A stretch of 64,000 bases of DNA from Paracoccus amoyensis (GTDB lineage Bacteria; Pseudomonadota; Alphaproteobacteria; Rhodobacterales; Rhodobacteraceae), in contig NZ_JACOQL010000001.1 in assembly GCF_014490725.1 (NCBI RefSeq), forward strand, positions 806,001-870,000, read 5' to 3'. Below are positions 9,582-19,163 of this stretch, piece by piece (position 1 is the stretch's first letter; each line of letters starts with the position of its first letter). Below the pieces are notes generated by a model that saw only the letters and a program-made list of their open reading frames with translations, was not told where the DNA came from and searched no databases. The translations under genes and the position numbers were made by a program.

Positions 9582-10265
9582 TCAGCTGATCAGAACACCT
9601 TCAACCAGTGCGGGCAAAGCCGCGAAATCGTCGAATGCCGCATGATGGGGCAATTCTTCGACCGGTTTGTGCCGATAGCCTTGTGTGAACAGCAGCAGCG
9701 GGACAGGAACGGCGGCGGCTGTGGCTGCATCAAATTCGCTGTCACCGACGAATATGCCGCGCGGATGGTCCGGATCACTGCCAAGATTTGCAAACGTGAC
9801 ACGAAGCGGGGTCGGGTCCGGCTTTTTCTGAGGGAGTGAATCGCCCCCGATGACCGTGCCGAACAGTTCTCTGATCTCGAAGTGATTCAAGATATGTTCT
9901 GTTGGAATCAATGGCTTATTGGTGCAAATTCCTAATGGATGTCCACGATCGGCCAAAATGTTCAGCGCCTCGATCACGCCGGGATACAGTCGCGTCAATT
10001 TGGTTGCGTCGTGGTATCTGGACATGAACGATGCCATCAGATCGCGTCGAAGGTCCGGATGTGAAATATCCAATGCTGTCGTTATGTTACGCCACAAGAC
10101 ATCGACGCCACCACCAACGAAACCGCGCACTTGTGACAGGGTCAACGTCGGCTGCCGGTGTTCACGCAGCGCCGCATTCACGCTGGCATGAATATCCGGT
10201 GCGCTGTCGATCAATGTTCCATCAAGGTCAAAAGCTATCGGGCAGGGCGCTGCACAAACATTCAT
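9582..10265 (-). CDS. gph: HAD-superfamily phosphatase, phosphoglycolate phosphatase type
   Basis: 227 residues with HAD motif I DLDGTLIDSAPD near residue 12, motif II CTNK, the conserved lysine region LPQKKPDP, and motif III GIFVGDSEFD. This arrangement and the length match Gph, which dephosphorylates 2-phosphoglycolate formed by Rubisco oxygenation or DNA end repair. Other HAD phosphatases of subclass IA cannot be excluded. The ATG at 10265 overlaps the stop of the upstream redox gene as ATGA, which sets the start and implies translational coupling. Confidence 0.85.
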   Translation of the reverse strand: MNVCAAPCPIAFDLDGTLIDSAPDIHASVNAALREHRQPTLTLSQVRGFVGGGVDVLWRNITTALDISHPDLRRDLMASFMSRYHDATKLTRLYPGVIEALNILADRGHPLGICTNKPLIPTEHILNHFEIRELFGTVIGGDSLPQKKPDPTPLRVTFANLGSDPDHPRGIFVGDSEFDAATAAAVPVPLLLFTQGYRHKPVEELPHHAAFDDFAALPALVEGVLIS

Positions 10266-10816
10266 GCTGTTTTCCACTTTATAGAGCAACCCATTGATGA
10301 TATTTGATTTTCAGGACCAAAGCCAGTTTCTGAAATTTGAATCATGGCGTCAAGCAGCTCACGTTTGGCGTCATCGGGGCCGGTTTTTCTGGTCGATGCA
10401 TCAAATCGACCACGATACTGAAGCTGACCATCTGCATTATAACCAAAGAAATCGGGCGTGCATTCCGCGCCATACGCTTTGGCAACATCCTGGGTTTCGT
10501 CATACAGATATGGAAAGGTAAAGCCATGACGCGCAGCTTCGGTTTTCATATGCTCTGGTGCGTCCTCGGGATAGTCCCGCACGTCATTCGCTGAAATCGC
10601 CACGACACCGATGCCGGCGACCTGCATCGCTTTCACGTCTCGAACGATGCGATCGATGATTGATTGAACATATGGGCAGTGATTGCAGATGAACATAACC
10701 AGCGTTCCGTTCGGTCCTTTGACATCATCCAGCGTGTAGATTTCACCATCGGTGCCGGGCAGCGAAAATTCGTGCCACGGCGCGCCAAAATCACAAACTG
10801 GTGGTGAAACAGCCAT
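10262..10816 (-). CDS. thioredoxin-family (AhpC/TSA-like) protein
   Basis: 184 residues. A CNHCPYV motif (Cys-x-x-Cys) follows the first strand-helix unit of a thioredoxin fold, and TPDFFGYNADG near the C-terminal side provides the cis-proline segment. This matches cytosolic thioredoxin-like proteins grouped with AhpC/TSA domains, which reduce disulfides or peroxides; the true substrate is unknown. The ATG at 10816 follows AAGGAG; a longer frame to 10891 lacks such a site. It is the first gene of a two-gene unit with the HAD phosphatase. Confidence 0.82.
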   Translation of the reverse strand: MAVSPPVCDFGAPWHEFSLPGTDGEIYTLDDVKGPNGTLVMFICNHCPYVQSIIDRIVRDVKAMQVAGIGVVAISANDVRDYPEDAPEHMKTEAARHGFTFPYLYDETQDVAKAYGAECTPDFFGYNADGQLQYRGRFDASTRKTGPDDAKRELLDAMIQISETGFGPENQISSMGCSIKWKTA

Positions 10817-10948
10817 CGCGAAGCTCCTTGGATTTCGTGACAAAACTTTCGTGGCAAGACTTTCGTGGAAAGACGTCAGCGGTGCAAGCATGTGTGAGGC
10901 ATCACGAATTTAAGTTCCATAATACTGATTATCAGGATATTGGATACC

Positions 10949-11557
10949 TCAGAATTCCACACCCTGCTGCGCCTTCACGCCGTCGCGGAACGGGTGTTTG
11001 ATCAAGGTCATCTCTGTCACCAGATCCGCAACCTCGATCAGCTCAGGCCGTGCATTTCGCCCAGTCAGGCAAACATGGGTCATGTGCGGCTTGTTGTGCA
11101 GCAAGAAGTTCACGACTTCATCGATGTCCAGATAATCATAGCGAAGCGCGATATTAATTTCGTCCAGCAGAACGAATTGGATATCGGGATCCAGAATCTG
11201 TGCCTTGGCAATTTCCCAGCCATGGCGGGCTGCGGCGATGTCGCGGCCACGATCCTGCGTTTCCCAAGTAAACCCTTCTCCTGAAACGAAAAAACGGCAT
11301 TCCTGAGAGAATTTTTCCTCCAGCAAACGCCTTTCGCCCGTGGGCCAGGTTCCCTTGATGAATTGCACCACCGCGCAAGGCATTCCATGGGCGATGCAGC
11401 GCAGGATCATGCCGAAGCCAGAGGACGATTTACCCTTCCCTGCCCCGGTATGCACCATGATCAGACCTTTTTCTTCGGTCTTGGTCTGCATCATCTTGTC
11501 GCGCGCAATCTTGATACGCTTCATCTTCTCGTTGTGGCGCAGCGTTGCCTCATCCAT
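10949..11557 (-). CDS. cobO: cob(I)yrinic acid a,c-diamide adenosyltransferase
   Basis: 202 residues of the CobA/CobO/BtuR type. The P-loop GAGKGKS lies at 38-44, and LLDEINIALRYDYLD provides the second nucleotide-binding motif. CobO transfers the 5'-deoxyadenosyl group from ATP to the cobalt of cob(I)yrinic acid a,c-diamide in the cytoplasm. It is transcribed away from the cobalamin operon that starts at the riboswitch about 55 bases upstream, so the two units diverge from one control region. The riboswitch itself is on the other strand and should not act on cobO. Confidence 0.94.
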   Translation of the reverse strand: MDEATLRHNEKMKRIKIARDKMMQTKTEEKGLIMVHTGAGKGKSSSGFGMILRCIAHGMPCAVVQFIKGTWPTGERRLLEEKFSQECRFFVSGEGFTWETQDRGRDIAAARHGWEIAKAQILDPDIQFVLLDEINIALRYDYLDIDEVVNFLLHNKPHMTHVCLTGRNARPELIEVADLVTEMTLIKHPFRDGVKAQQGVEF

Positions 11558-11612
11558 GGCATATTCCTTTCGGCTTGACAGGGTTGGCGGTGGCTGACCA
11601 TATCAGCACAGC

Positions 11613-11800
11613 TGGTGCCTGTGTTAACAGGTGAAAAGGGAATGTGCGAGGTCTGGGGTCAAATCCGGGACCGAACCGCAGCCGCCCCCGCGACCGTGAC
11701 CGGAGAGGTCGTCCTGCAGCCACTGACCCGGTAACGGGTTGGGAAGGCTGGACGACCGCCAAGGCAGTGCCTTGATATCCGCAAGCCGGGAGACCTGCCA
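11613..11800 (+). promoter_or_regulatory. cobalamin riboswitch (first)
   Basis: The stretch carries the ordered landmarks of an adenosylcobalamin riboswitch: GGTGCC at the start, AAAAGGGAA, AAATCCGGGACC, the GCCCCCGCGACCGT core, GCAGCCACTGACC, TGGGAAGGC and the B12-box-like AGCCGGGAGACCTGCC at the end. It precedes the DUF1636-cobW-cobN operon by about 100 bases. No U-tract terminator is visible after it, so control at translation initiation is more likely than transcription termination. B12 binding should repress the downstream cob genes. Confidence 0.92.
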
Positions 11801-11902
11801 GCGCGACGAATGAAACCGGACGGGGTGATCCGGGTGTCGGGCGCATGGCGTTCTGGCCATGTTTTCGCACCGCCATCCCCTGTCCAAATTGATGGAGTTT
11901 GC

Positions 11903-12277
11903 GTGACCGAGGCGCAATCACAGGTGGAATTACTTGTCTGCACTCGCTGTTGCGGCAGCGAAGGGCCGAATGATACCGCCGACCGCCCAGGGACGGTGCT
12001 GCTGCAGGCGTTGACAGATACCACGCCTGAAGGTGTGACCATTGTTCCGGTGGAATGCCTGTCAAACTGTTCGCGTGGCTGCACCATTGCGCTGCGCGGT
12101 CCCGGTCGCTGGACTTATATTTATGGCGCGCTTGATGCGGCCAGCCATCTCGACACCATCCGCGACGGGATCACGGCCTATCTGGCGACGCCAGACGGGC
12201 TTGTGCCATGGCGTCAGCGGCCCGAGCACTTTCGCAAGAACTGCATTGCCCGCATTCCCCCTTTGGAGCGTAGCTGA
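11903..12277 (+). CDS. DUF1636 family ferredoxin-like metal-binding protein
   Basis: 124 residues. Cysteines at 13, 16 and 17, then 52, 56 and 60 (VECLSNCSRGC) resemble the cluster-binding pattern of thioredoxin-like [2Fe-2S] ferredoxins, and DUF1636 is described as putative metal-binding. It is the first gene after the cobalamin riboswitch and its stop abuts the cobW start, so a role in cobalt delivery or electron supply to B12 synthesis is an inference from position. The GTG start at 11903 follows GATGGAG; no in-frame ATG gives the conserved N-terminus. Confidence 0.82.
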   Translation: MTEAQSQVELLVCTRCCGSEGPNDTADRPGTVLLQALTDTTPEGVTIVPVECLSNCSRGCTIALRGPGRWTYIYGALDAASHLDTIRDGITAYLATPDGLVPWRQRPEHFRKNCIARIPPLERS

Positions 12278-13332
12278 ATGACCAATCTTCAAAAGGTGCC
12301 TGTCACCGTCGTTACCGGCTTTCTTGGGTCTGGAAAAACGACCCTGATTGCAAACCTGATAAAAGCCGCTAGCGGCAAACGTCTTGCAGTCGTTGTCAAT
12401 GAGTTCGGCGATGTCGGTGTCGATGGCGAAATCCTGAAAGGTTGCACCATCCCGGGCTGTCCCGCTGAAAACATCATCGAGCTGGCGAATGGCTGCATCT
12501 GCTGCACGGTCGCAGACGAGTTCATTCCAACGATCGAGGCGCTTATGGCGCTGGAACCGCGCCCTGATCACATCGTGATCGAAACATCCGGACTTGCGCT
12601 GCCAAAGCCGCTGCTGAAAGCCTTTGACTGGCCCGATATTCGCGCAAAGATCACCGTAGACGGCGTTATCGCGCTGGCCGATGCAGAAGCAGTTGCTGCG
12701 GGTCGCTTTGCCCCGAACGTCGCTGCGGTGGACCGTCAGCGTCTGGCGGATGACAGTCTGGATCACGAAACGCCATTGTCCGAAGTGTTCGAGGATCAGA
12801 TTTCCTGCGCCGACCTTATCTTGCTGACAAAGCCGGATCTGGCTGGAGCAGATGGGGTTCAGCGGGCCAAAGAATACATTCAGGCCGAGGCCCCACGCCC
12901 TGTTCCGATCATCGAAGTGGCCGAAGGGATTGTAGACCCCCGCGTGATCCTTGGTCTTGGCGCCGCCGCCGAGGAGATATCGACGCCCGCCCCTCGCATC
13001 ACGATGGTGCAGACGATCACGAGCATGACGACTTTGAAAGCGTCGTGATCGAGATTCCGGAAATGGCCGACCCTGCGGAACTGGTCGCACGCATCACCGA
13101 ACTGGCACAGCGTCAGAACATCCTGCGGATCAAGGGTTATGCGGCAATCACCGGAAAGCCGATGCGGCTGTTGGTGCAGGCGGTCGGCACGCGGGTGCGT
13201 CACCAATACGACCGGCCATGGCAGCCACAGGAAGGTCGGCGCGGTCGTTTGGTCATCATCGCGGAACATGATGATATTGATGAAACAGCCATCCGCGCTG
13301 CACTCATCCCTGACCTCGTCATCGCAAAATAG
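12278..13332 (+). pseudogene. cobW: cobalamin biosynthesis GTPase CobW, interrupted by a one-base frameshift
   Basis: CobW is a COG0523 GTPase thought to hand cobalt to the CobNST chelatase. The first frame (12278-13048) has the P-loop GFLGSGKTT (14-22), the metal motif CICC (73-76) and LLTKPDLAG near residue 190. Near 12974-12976 it leaves the family pattern and ends early. The family match resumes in the -1 frame as DIDARPSHHDGADDH (from 12976), a His/Asp-rich linker, followed by the C-terminal CobW domain to 13332. One added base gives about 351 residues, the usual CobW length. This may be a sequencing error or a true mutation; all catalytic parts are otherwise present. Confidence 0.88.
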
Positions 13333-13346
13333 CCAGGCACAGGGCG

Positions 13347-16300
13347 ATGCATGTCATTTTCCGCGAAAGCCGGGGATTGTCTGAAACAGCCACCCCCACG
13401 GATCTGCGGCAAAGCCCGGCGGATATCGTCGTGCTGTCATTTTCGGATAGTGACCTGATGGCGTTTGCACAGGCATGGCATGAGGGCCAAGGATCAGCAG
13501 GACTGCTACCCACGCTGCGTTTGGCCAATATCGGAGCGCTGCAGCATCCGTTGTCGGTTGATACCTATCTGGAACGGACGCTATGTCATGCGAAGGTCAT
13601 CCTGATCCGCTTGATCGGCGGGATTGCTTACTGGCCCTACGGCATTCAGCAGATCGAAAGGCTTGCCCGTTCGCGCGGTATCGCATTGGCTGTCTTACCT
13701 GCCGATGGTCGCAGGGATACCCGGCTGGATGCCGTATCGACGGTATCCGCCGCGTTGCTGCGCGATCTTGCCGATCTGTGTGATGCGGGCGGTATCGATG
13801 CCGCACGACAGGTGCTGGTGCGGCTAGGCCAGACGGCCGAAGAGGCAGCCGACAATGTCGAAACGCCTCATGTGTTTTCGCAATTTGGTGCTTGGACGCC
13901 GGAAGACGGTGTTCTTGATAACGCAGATGATGCTGCCAGCACATCCCGGGATGAACCGAGCGCCATCATCGTCTTTTACCGTTCCTTTCTTGTGGCATCG
14001 GACCTTGCCCCGATTGCCGCCTTGTTCAACGCATTACGCAAACGCGATTTCCGTGTGTCAGGTCTGTTCGTGCCATCGCTGAAAGACCCTGATGCCGCCC
14101 GCTGGCTGGAAACGCGCCTGACAGAGATACGCCCGGCAGCGATCCTCAACGCGACCGCATTTTCGGGCCGTGGCGATGCGGGCCATTCACCCTTGGATGT
14201 GGCGGATGTGCCTGTGTTTCAGGTCGCGCTGGCGACCTCTCCCCGCGAAGCATGGCGTGAATCGGCGCGCGGGCTTGCTCCCGCCGATCTGGCGATGCAT
14301 GTGGTCCTGCCAGAGGTTGATGGCCGTCTGTTTGCCGGCGTCGCGTCCTTCAAGCAGGCGGACCGGACCGATCCGCATTTGCAGTTCGCTCCGCAGGCCC
14401 ATACCCCGGTGCCCGATCGTATCGAGGCCATCGCAGATCGGATTTCTGCATGGCATCGTCTGACCGTCACCTCTGTTGAAAATCGGCGCGTCGCGTTGGT
14501 TCTGTCGACCTACCCTGGTCGAGACTGGAATATCGCGCATGCTGTCGGGCTGGATGCGTTGACCTCGACCGAGGCGATTCTGGAAGACCTGGCAGGTGCT
14601 GGCTATCGGGTGCAGAGCGGGGCATCGCTGCACGCCGCCCTGCCCTTGCATGAAATGCGCTGGCCCATGGGCGATTATCGCAAAGCCCTGTCTTCGTTGC
14701 CCATCCGATTGCAGCAGGATCTGCAATCCGCCTGGGGTGCGCCCGAAGATGATCCCGACGCATCGGCCGACGGCTTTGCCTTCGCGGCGATCCGGCGCGG
14801 CAACGCCCTGATTGCACTGCAACCCGAACGTGGCAATCCGAACATTCGTGACGCCGATTATCACGATCTGTCCCGCGTTCCGCGTCATGCCTATGTCGCG
14901 TTCTATCTTTGGCTGCGGCAGCAGGCCGATGCCCTGATCCATGTCGGGGCGCATGGCACACTGGAATGGCTTCCCGGAAAATCGGTGGCCCTGTCTGGCG
15001 AGTGTTGGCCCGAAGCATTGGTCGGCGATCTGCCGGTCATCTATCCGTTCATCGTCAATGATCCCGGCGAAGCGGCACAGGCCAAACGGCGTATCGGCGC
15101 CGTCACGCTTGGGCATATTCCGCCCCCGCTTACTACCTCCGGGCTGCCCGAAAAACTGTCTCGCCTAGAGGCGTTGCTGGATGAGTTTTCCAACGCCGAT
15201 GGTCTTGATCCCAAACGCCGGGACCGCCTGATTGCCGATATCCGCGACGAAGCACAGGCCGTTGGTGTCGAGCGTGATCTGGCGATCGAAGCCACCTCTT
15301 GCCCCGCAGATGCGATCACGCGAATTGACCGTTTCGTTTGCGATGTAAAGGAAAGCCAGTTTGGTGACGGGCTGCATGTCTGGGGTCGAACGGCACCGAA
15401 CGACGCTTTGGAAATCGTGCATTCGGTTGCCGCCGAAAAGCAATCACTGCTCGATGCGTTGGCAGGCAAACGCATCCCCCCCGGCCCGTCGGGATCGCCC
15501 TATCGCGGTCGCAGCGATGTCCTGCCTACTGGCCGGAACCTTTACACGACGGACCCCCGCAGCGTGCCGACCCGTGCGGCATGGCGACAGGGCCGAAAGC
15601 TGGCGGATGAACTAATCCGGCGGCATCTGCAGGATGAAGGCGACTGGCCACGGGCGATCATCGTTGATCTATGGGGCTCGGCAACGATGCGAACGGCTGG
15701 CGAAGAATTTGCCATGGCGCTGGCCCTGTTGGGCGTAAGTCCGGTGTGGGATGATGGATCCGGGCGCGTCTCGGGAATCGAAATCCTGCCCATCGCAGAG
15801 CTGGACCGCCCACGTATCGATGTGACGCTAAGGGTGTCGGGACTGTTTCGCGATGTATTTCCGACACTGTCGACGCTGTTTCAACAGGCCGTTCGCGCCT
15901 TGTCGGGACGTGACGAGGCCCCGGATTGGAACCCGTTTTTCGGTCGCGATGAGGCGCGGGTTTACGGTCCCGAACCGGGCAGTTTTGGGTTGGGAATGGG
16001 CCAAATCCGGGGCGATTATTCGGATAGCACACGGCACGATGCCGGTCAGGCATGGCTGGCAGCTTCGGATTGGGCGCTGGACGGGGATCACGCGTCACAT
16101 GATCGCGATGGATTGCGCACACGCATTGTCAATGCGGATGCCTTTGTTCATCCACAAGACTTGCCCGAAACCGATCTGCTGCTGGCCCAGGATTATGCCA
16201 GCCACGAAGCCGGATTTGCTGCAGCCCAGCACATAACGGGTGGCAATGCGGCGCTGTATCATCTGGACAATACCAACCCGGACCAACCGCGCGCACGCGC

Positions 16301-16637
16301 GCTCAGCGAAGAAATCGCCCGCGTGTTTCATGCCCGTGCCGCACATCCCGGCTGGATTGCAGGGATGCAACGACACGGGTTCCGAGGGGCTGCCGAAATC
16401 GCCGCGACATTGGAAAATCTGGCGGCTTTCGCGTATCTGGCCGACGTCGTTTCGCCGCATCTGTTTGATCTGTTCTGGGATGCCACGTTGGGCGACGACG
16501 ACGTGACGGCATTCATGGCAACGGCAAACCCCAAGGCGTTGGCGGCAATGCGCACGCGCTTTTCGGATTTGCACGCTTCTGGCCTGTGGCAGACGCGGCG
16601 CAACGCCATCATCGACCAACTGGAGCGTGTCACATGA
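13347..16637 (+). CDS. cobN: cobaltochelatase subunit CobN
   Basis: Large subunit of the ATP-dependent aerobic cobaltochelatase, which inserts Co(II) into hydrogenobyrinic acid a,c-diamide together with CobS and CobT (not in this window). At 1096 residues it is near the shorter end for the family. The block HVGAHGTLEWLPGKSVALS and the downstream YPFIVNDPGEAAQAKRR are CobN/BchH landmarks; BchH is excluded by the B12 context. The start at 13347 lies 14 bases after the cobW reading frame ends. The next gene, cobG, overlaps its stop. Confidence 0.95.
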   Translation: MHVIFRESRGLSETATPTDLRQSPADIVVLSFSDSDLMAFAQAWHEGQGSAGLLPTLRLANIGALQHPLSVDTYLERTLCHAKVILIRLIGGIAYWPYGIQQIERLARSRGIALAVLPADGRRDTRLDAVSTVSAALLRDLADLCDAGGIDAARQVLVRLGQTAEEAADNVETPHVFSQFGAWTPEDGVLDNADDAASTSRDEPSAIIVFYRSFLVASDLAPIAALFNALRKRDFRVSGLFVPSLKDPDAARWLETRLTEIRPAAILNATAFSGRGDAGHSPLDVADVPVFQVALATSPREAWRESARGLAPADLAMHVVLPEVDGRLFAGVASFKQADRTDPHLQFAPQAHTPVPDRIEAIADRISAWHRLTVTSVENRRVALVLSTYPGRDWNIAHAVGLDALTSTEAILEDLAGAGYRVQSGASLHAALPLHEMRWPMGDYRKALSSLPIRLQQDLQSAWGAPEDDPDASADGFAFAAIRRGNALIALQPERGNPNIRDADYHDLSRVPRHAYVAFYLWLRQQADALIHVGAHGTLEWLPGKSVALSGECWPEALVGDLPVIYPFIVNDPGEAAQAKRRIGAVTLGHIPPPLTTSGLPEKLSRLEALLDEFSNADGLDPKRRDRLIADIRDEAQAVGVERDLAIEATSCPADAITRIDRFVCDVKESQFGDGLHVWGRTAPNDALEIVHSVAAEKQSLLDALAGKRIPPGPSGSPYRGRSDVLPTGRNLYTTDPRSVPTRAAWRQGRKLADELIRRHLQDEGDWPRAIIVDLWGSATMRTAGEEFAMALALLGVSPVWDDGSGRVSGIEILPIAELDRPRIDVTLRVSGLFRDVFPTLSTLFQQAVRALSGRDEAPDWNPFFGRDEARVYGPEPGSFGLGMGQIRGDYSDSTRHDAGQAWLAASDWALDGDHASHDRDGLRTRIVNADAFVHPQDLPETDLLLAQDYASHEAGFAAAQHITGGNAALYHLDNTNPDQPRARALSEEIARVFHARAAHPGWIAGMQRHGFRGAAEIAATLENLAAFAYLADVVSPHLFDLFWDATLGDDDVTAFMATANPKALAAMRTRFSDLHASGLWQTRRNAIIDQLERVT

Positions 16638-17803
16638 GCGCGCCAATCCTTCGCGGGTGGTGCCCTGGCGCATACCGGCCCATGGCATCCGGTGATGGTC
16701 TGGTGGTGCGTATCCGCCCCCCGCTTGGCGAACTCTCGTCATCGCAGGCGATTGGTTTGGCCGATCTGGCGCGGCGATACGGGCATGGGATCATCCAGAT
16801 GACCAATCGTGCAAACCTGCAAATTCGCGGGGTTGCCGAAAGTGATCATGCGAAAATGCTCGACCGACTTGTCGCGCTGGATCTGGTCCCTCACGACTCA
16901 CGTCTCGATGCCCAGAATATTATACTTGATCCGCTTCGCGCATCGCCGTCGAATGATGTGCAGGCAAAGATTGCTGTTGCGCTGTCCGAAGCCCTGCATG
17001 ATCCGGAACCGATCTCACTGCCGGCCAAATTTGGCTTTGTCGTCGATACTGGCGCCGCGCGGCGGCTTGGGCATATCAGCGGCGATATTCGTATTGAAGC
17101 CCATCGCGATACACTTCTGGTCCGCGCTGATGGCTGTCGCATGGGCCGCCCGGTCCATAGCGTGACTGAGGCCGTTTCAAACGCCCTGATGCTGACGCGC
17201 TGGTTTCTGGAAACCGGCGGCGTCAATGCGGAAGGGCGCGGCCGCATGGCCGATCTTATCGCTTCGGGCGCTGTTCCGCCGGAACCGTTACGGGGCACCC
17301 TGCCCCCAAACCCGGCTGCGGATCCCCCCCTTCCCGGCCCGACCCAGAACGGATATTGCGTGGCCGCGGCCTTTGGTCAGTTAACCAGTGATGATCTGCA
17401 TTTCCTGGCGGATTGCGGGGCGCCCTGGATGCGGCTCACACCGTGGCGGATGATGTTTCTGCCGATAGTGGAGCTGCCAATGGGTTTTCCCCGGGCCAGC
17501 ACTCTGATTGCCGATCCGCTGCAGCCGTTGCTGCGGGTGGATGCCTGTCCCGGTGCCCCCGCCTGCCCGCAGGCCAGTGTTGAAACACGCGCACTTGCCA
17601 GAAAGCTTGCCCCATCTCTTCGGCCGCAGGAAACACTTCACATCTCGGGCTGTGGCAAGGGCTGCGCCCGGTCGCGCCCTGCCGATGTGACATTGGTGGG
17701 CCGCAATGGTCGCTTTGATCTGGTGCGCCATGGCACCGCAAAGGACATTCCCGACGTTTGCTCAATCGCTCCAGATACGGTGCCAGATTTTATCTACAGG
17801 TAG
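16634..17803 (+). CDS. cobG: precorrin-3B synthase
   Basis: CobG is the oxygen-dependent monooxygenase that converts precorrin-3A to precorrin-3B, the step that marks the aerobic pathway. The 389-residue protein has the two half-repeats of the nitrite/sulfite reductase ferredoxin fold. The [4Fe-4S] ligands lie in DACPGAPACPQAS and SGCGKGCARS near the C-terminus. The ATG overlaps the cobN stop as ATGA and defines the start; the tracked longer frame begins inside cobN. Confidence 0.93.
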   Translation: MSAPILRGWCPGAYRPMASGDGLVVRIRPPLGELSSSQAIGLADLARRYGHGIIQMTNRANLQIRGVAESDHAKMLDRLVALDLVPHDSRLDAQNIILDPLRASPSNDVQAKIAVALSEALHDPEPISLPAKFGFVVDTGAARRLGHISGDIRIEAHRDTLLVRADGCRMGRPVHSVTEAVSNALMLTRWFLETGGVNAEGRGRMADLIASGAVPPEPLRGTLPPNPAADPPLPGPTQNGYCVAAAFGQLTSDDLHFLADCGAPWMRLTPWRMMFLPIVELPMGFPRASTLIADPLQPLLRVDACPGAPACPQASVETRALARKLAPSLRPQETLHISGCGKGCARSRPADVTLVGRNGRFDLVRHGTAKDIPDVCSIAPDTVPDFIYR

Positions 17804-17805
17804 CT

Positions 17806-18435
17806 ATGCCATATACATATGAAACCAACGGCGCGGCAATCTATGCCGAAAGTTTCGCCACGATCCGAGCCGAAGCACAACTGGCCGACTTTGCCCCCGA
17901 CGAGGAGCAGGTCGCCGTTCGGATGATCCACGCGGCCGGAATGGTCGGGTTGGAACATCACATCCGCTTTTCACCGGATGCTGTCGGTGCCGCAAGGCGC
18001 GCTTTGGCGACGGGCGCTTCCATCCTGTGCGACGCCCGCATGGTCAGCGAAGGGGTCACCCGCGCACGCCTTCCCGCGAACAACCCGGTGATCTGCACGT
18101 TACAAGATCCCTCGATTCCCGAACGGGCCCGCATGCTTGGCACAACACGCTCGGCCGCCGCGGTCGAACTGTGGCGGCCGCATTTGTCCGGCGCGGTCGT
18201 GGCTATCGGGAATGCGCCAACCGCGCTGTTCCATCTGCTGGAGATGTTAGAGGATCCCGCCTGCCCTCGTCCGGCGGCGATTATCGGTTGCCCGGTCGGT
18301 TTTGTCGGCGCAGCCGAATCCAAAGCCGCGCTGTGGGCGGTGCAGCCCGTTCCCTGCGTGATCGTCGAAGGACGTCTGGGCGGCAGCGCAATCACCGTCG
18401 CAGCCATCAACGCCATCGCGAGTCGTTCGGAATGA
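17806..18435 (+). CDS. cobH: precorrin-8X methylmutase
   Basis: 209 residues of the CobH/CbiC family, which moves the C-11 methyl group to C-12 to give hydrogenobyrinic acid. ARMVSEGVTRARLP with the RMI-HAAGM block upstream and IGNAPTALFHLLEM are conserved parts of the active-site region; the catalytic His lies in the IHAAGM segment. The ATG at 17806 lies two bases after the cobG stop. The stop overlaps cobI. Confidence 0.94.
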   Translation: MPYTYETNGAAIYAESFATIRAEAQLADFAPDEEQVAVRMIHAAGMVGLEHHIRFSPDAVGAARRALATGASILCDARMVSEGVTRARLPANNPVICTLQDPSIPERARMLGTTRSAAAVELWRPHLSGAVVAIGNAPTALFHLLEMLEDPACPRPAAIIGCPVGFVGAAESKAALWAVQPVPCVIVEGRLGGSAITVAAINAIASRSE

Positions 18436-19163
18436 GTGCGGGGACAATCTACGGCGTCGGACTTGGCCCCGGCGATCCCGAGTTGATGAGTGTCCGGGCC
18501 GATCGACTGGTGCGCAGCGCAAGACATGTGGCCTTCTTCCGCAAGGTGGGGCGTCGCGGTCGCGCACGCACCATTGTCGAGGGTATGCTGCGACCGGACG
18601 CGGTCGAATTTGCCATGGAATACCCTGTCACAACCGAGATCCGCTTTGACGATCCGGCCTATTCCGATTGCCTGTCAAAGTTCTATTTGAACGTGACGAC
18701 CCGGCTACGCGACCTCAGCAACCGGGGCTGCGATGTGGTCGTGTTATGTGAAGGCGATCCGTTCTTCTACGGGTCTTTCATGCATCTTTATGCGCGGCTG
18801 AAAGATGATGTGCCGATCAACGTTATCCCTGCAATCACCGGAATGTCAGCCGCCTGGACGGCAACCGGCATTCCTGTCACATGGGGCGATGATGTGATGA
18901 CGGTCCTGTTGGGAACCATGCCGCAGGATGATCTGACACGGCATCTGCGCGACGCCGACGCACATGTCATCATGAAAATCGGGCGCAATTTGCAAAAGGT
19001 CCGTGACGCGGTCGCCCAGGCGGGCAAACTGGACCGCGCATGGTTGATTGAATGCGCCAGCATGACCGAACAGCGCGTCATGCCGCTGGCGCAGGCCGAG
19101 GGTCAATCGGCGCCCTATTTTTCGACCGTGGTGATCCATGGCAACGGGCGCAGGCCATCATGA
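18432..19163 (+). CDS. cobI: precorrin-2 C20-methyltransferase
   Basis: 243 residues of the SAM-dependent tetrapyrrole methylase fold. GVGLGPGDPELMS at the N-terminus and LCEGDPFFYGSFMHLYARL in the middle are CobI signatures. The enzyme methylates C-20 of precorrin-2 to make precorrin-3A. The ATG at 18432 overlaps the cobH stop (ATGA), which fixes the start; a frame extending upstream lies across cobH in another frame. The stop overlaps cobJ. Confidence 0.95.
   Translation: MSAGTIYGVGLGPGDPELMSVRADRLVRSARHVAFFRKVGRRGRARTIVEGMLRPDAVEFAMEYPVTTEIRFDDPAYSDCLSKFYLNVTTRLRDLSNRGCDVVVLCEGDPFFYGSFMHLYARLKDDVPINVIPAITGMSAAWTATGIPVTWGDDVMTVLLGTMPQDDLTRHLRDADAHVIMKIGRNLQKVRDAVAQAGKLDRAWLIECASMTEQRVMPLAQAEGQSAPYFSTVVIHGNGRRPS

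Noticed and set aside
12965..12985. Programmed -1 frameshift in cobW
   Set aside because: No X-XXY-YYZ slippery sequence or clear downstream pseudoknot; a lost base explains the data more simply.
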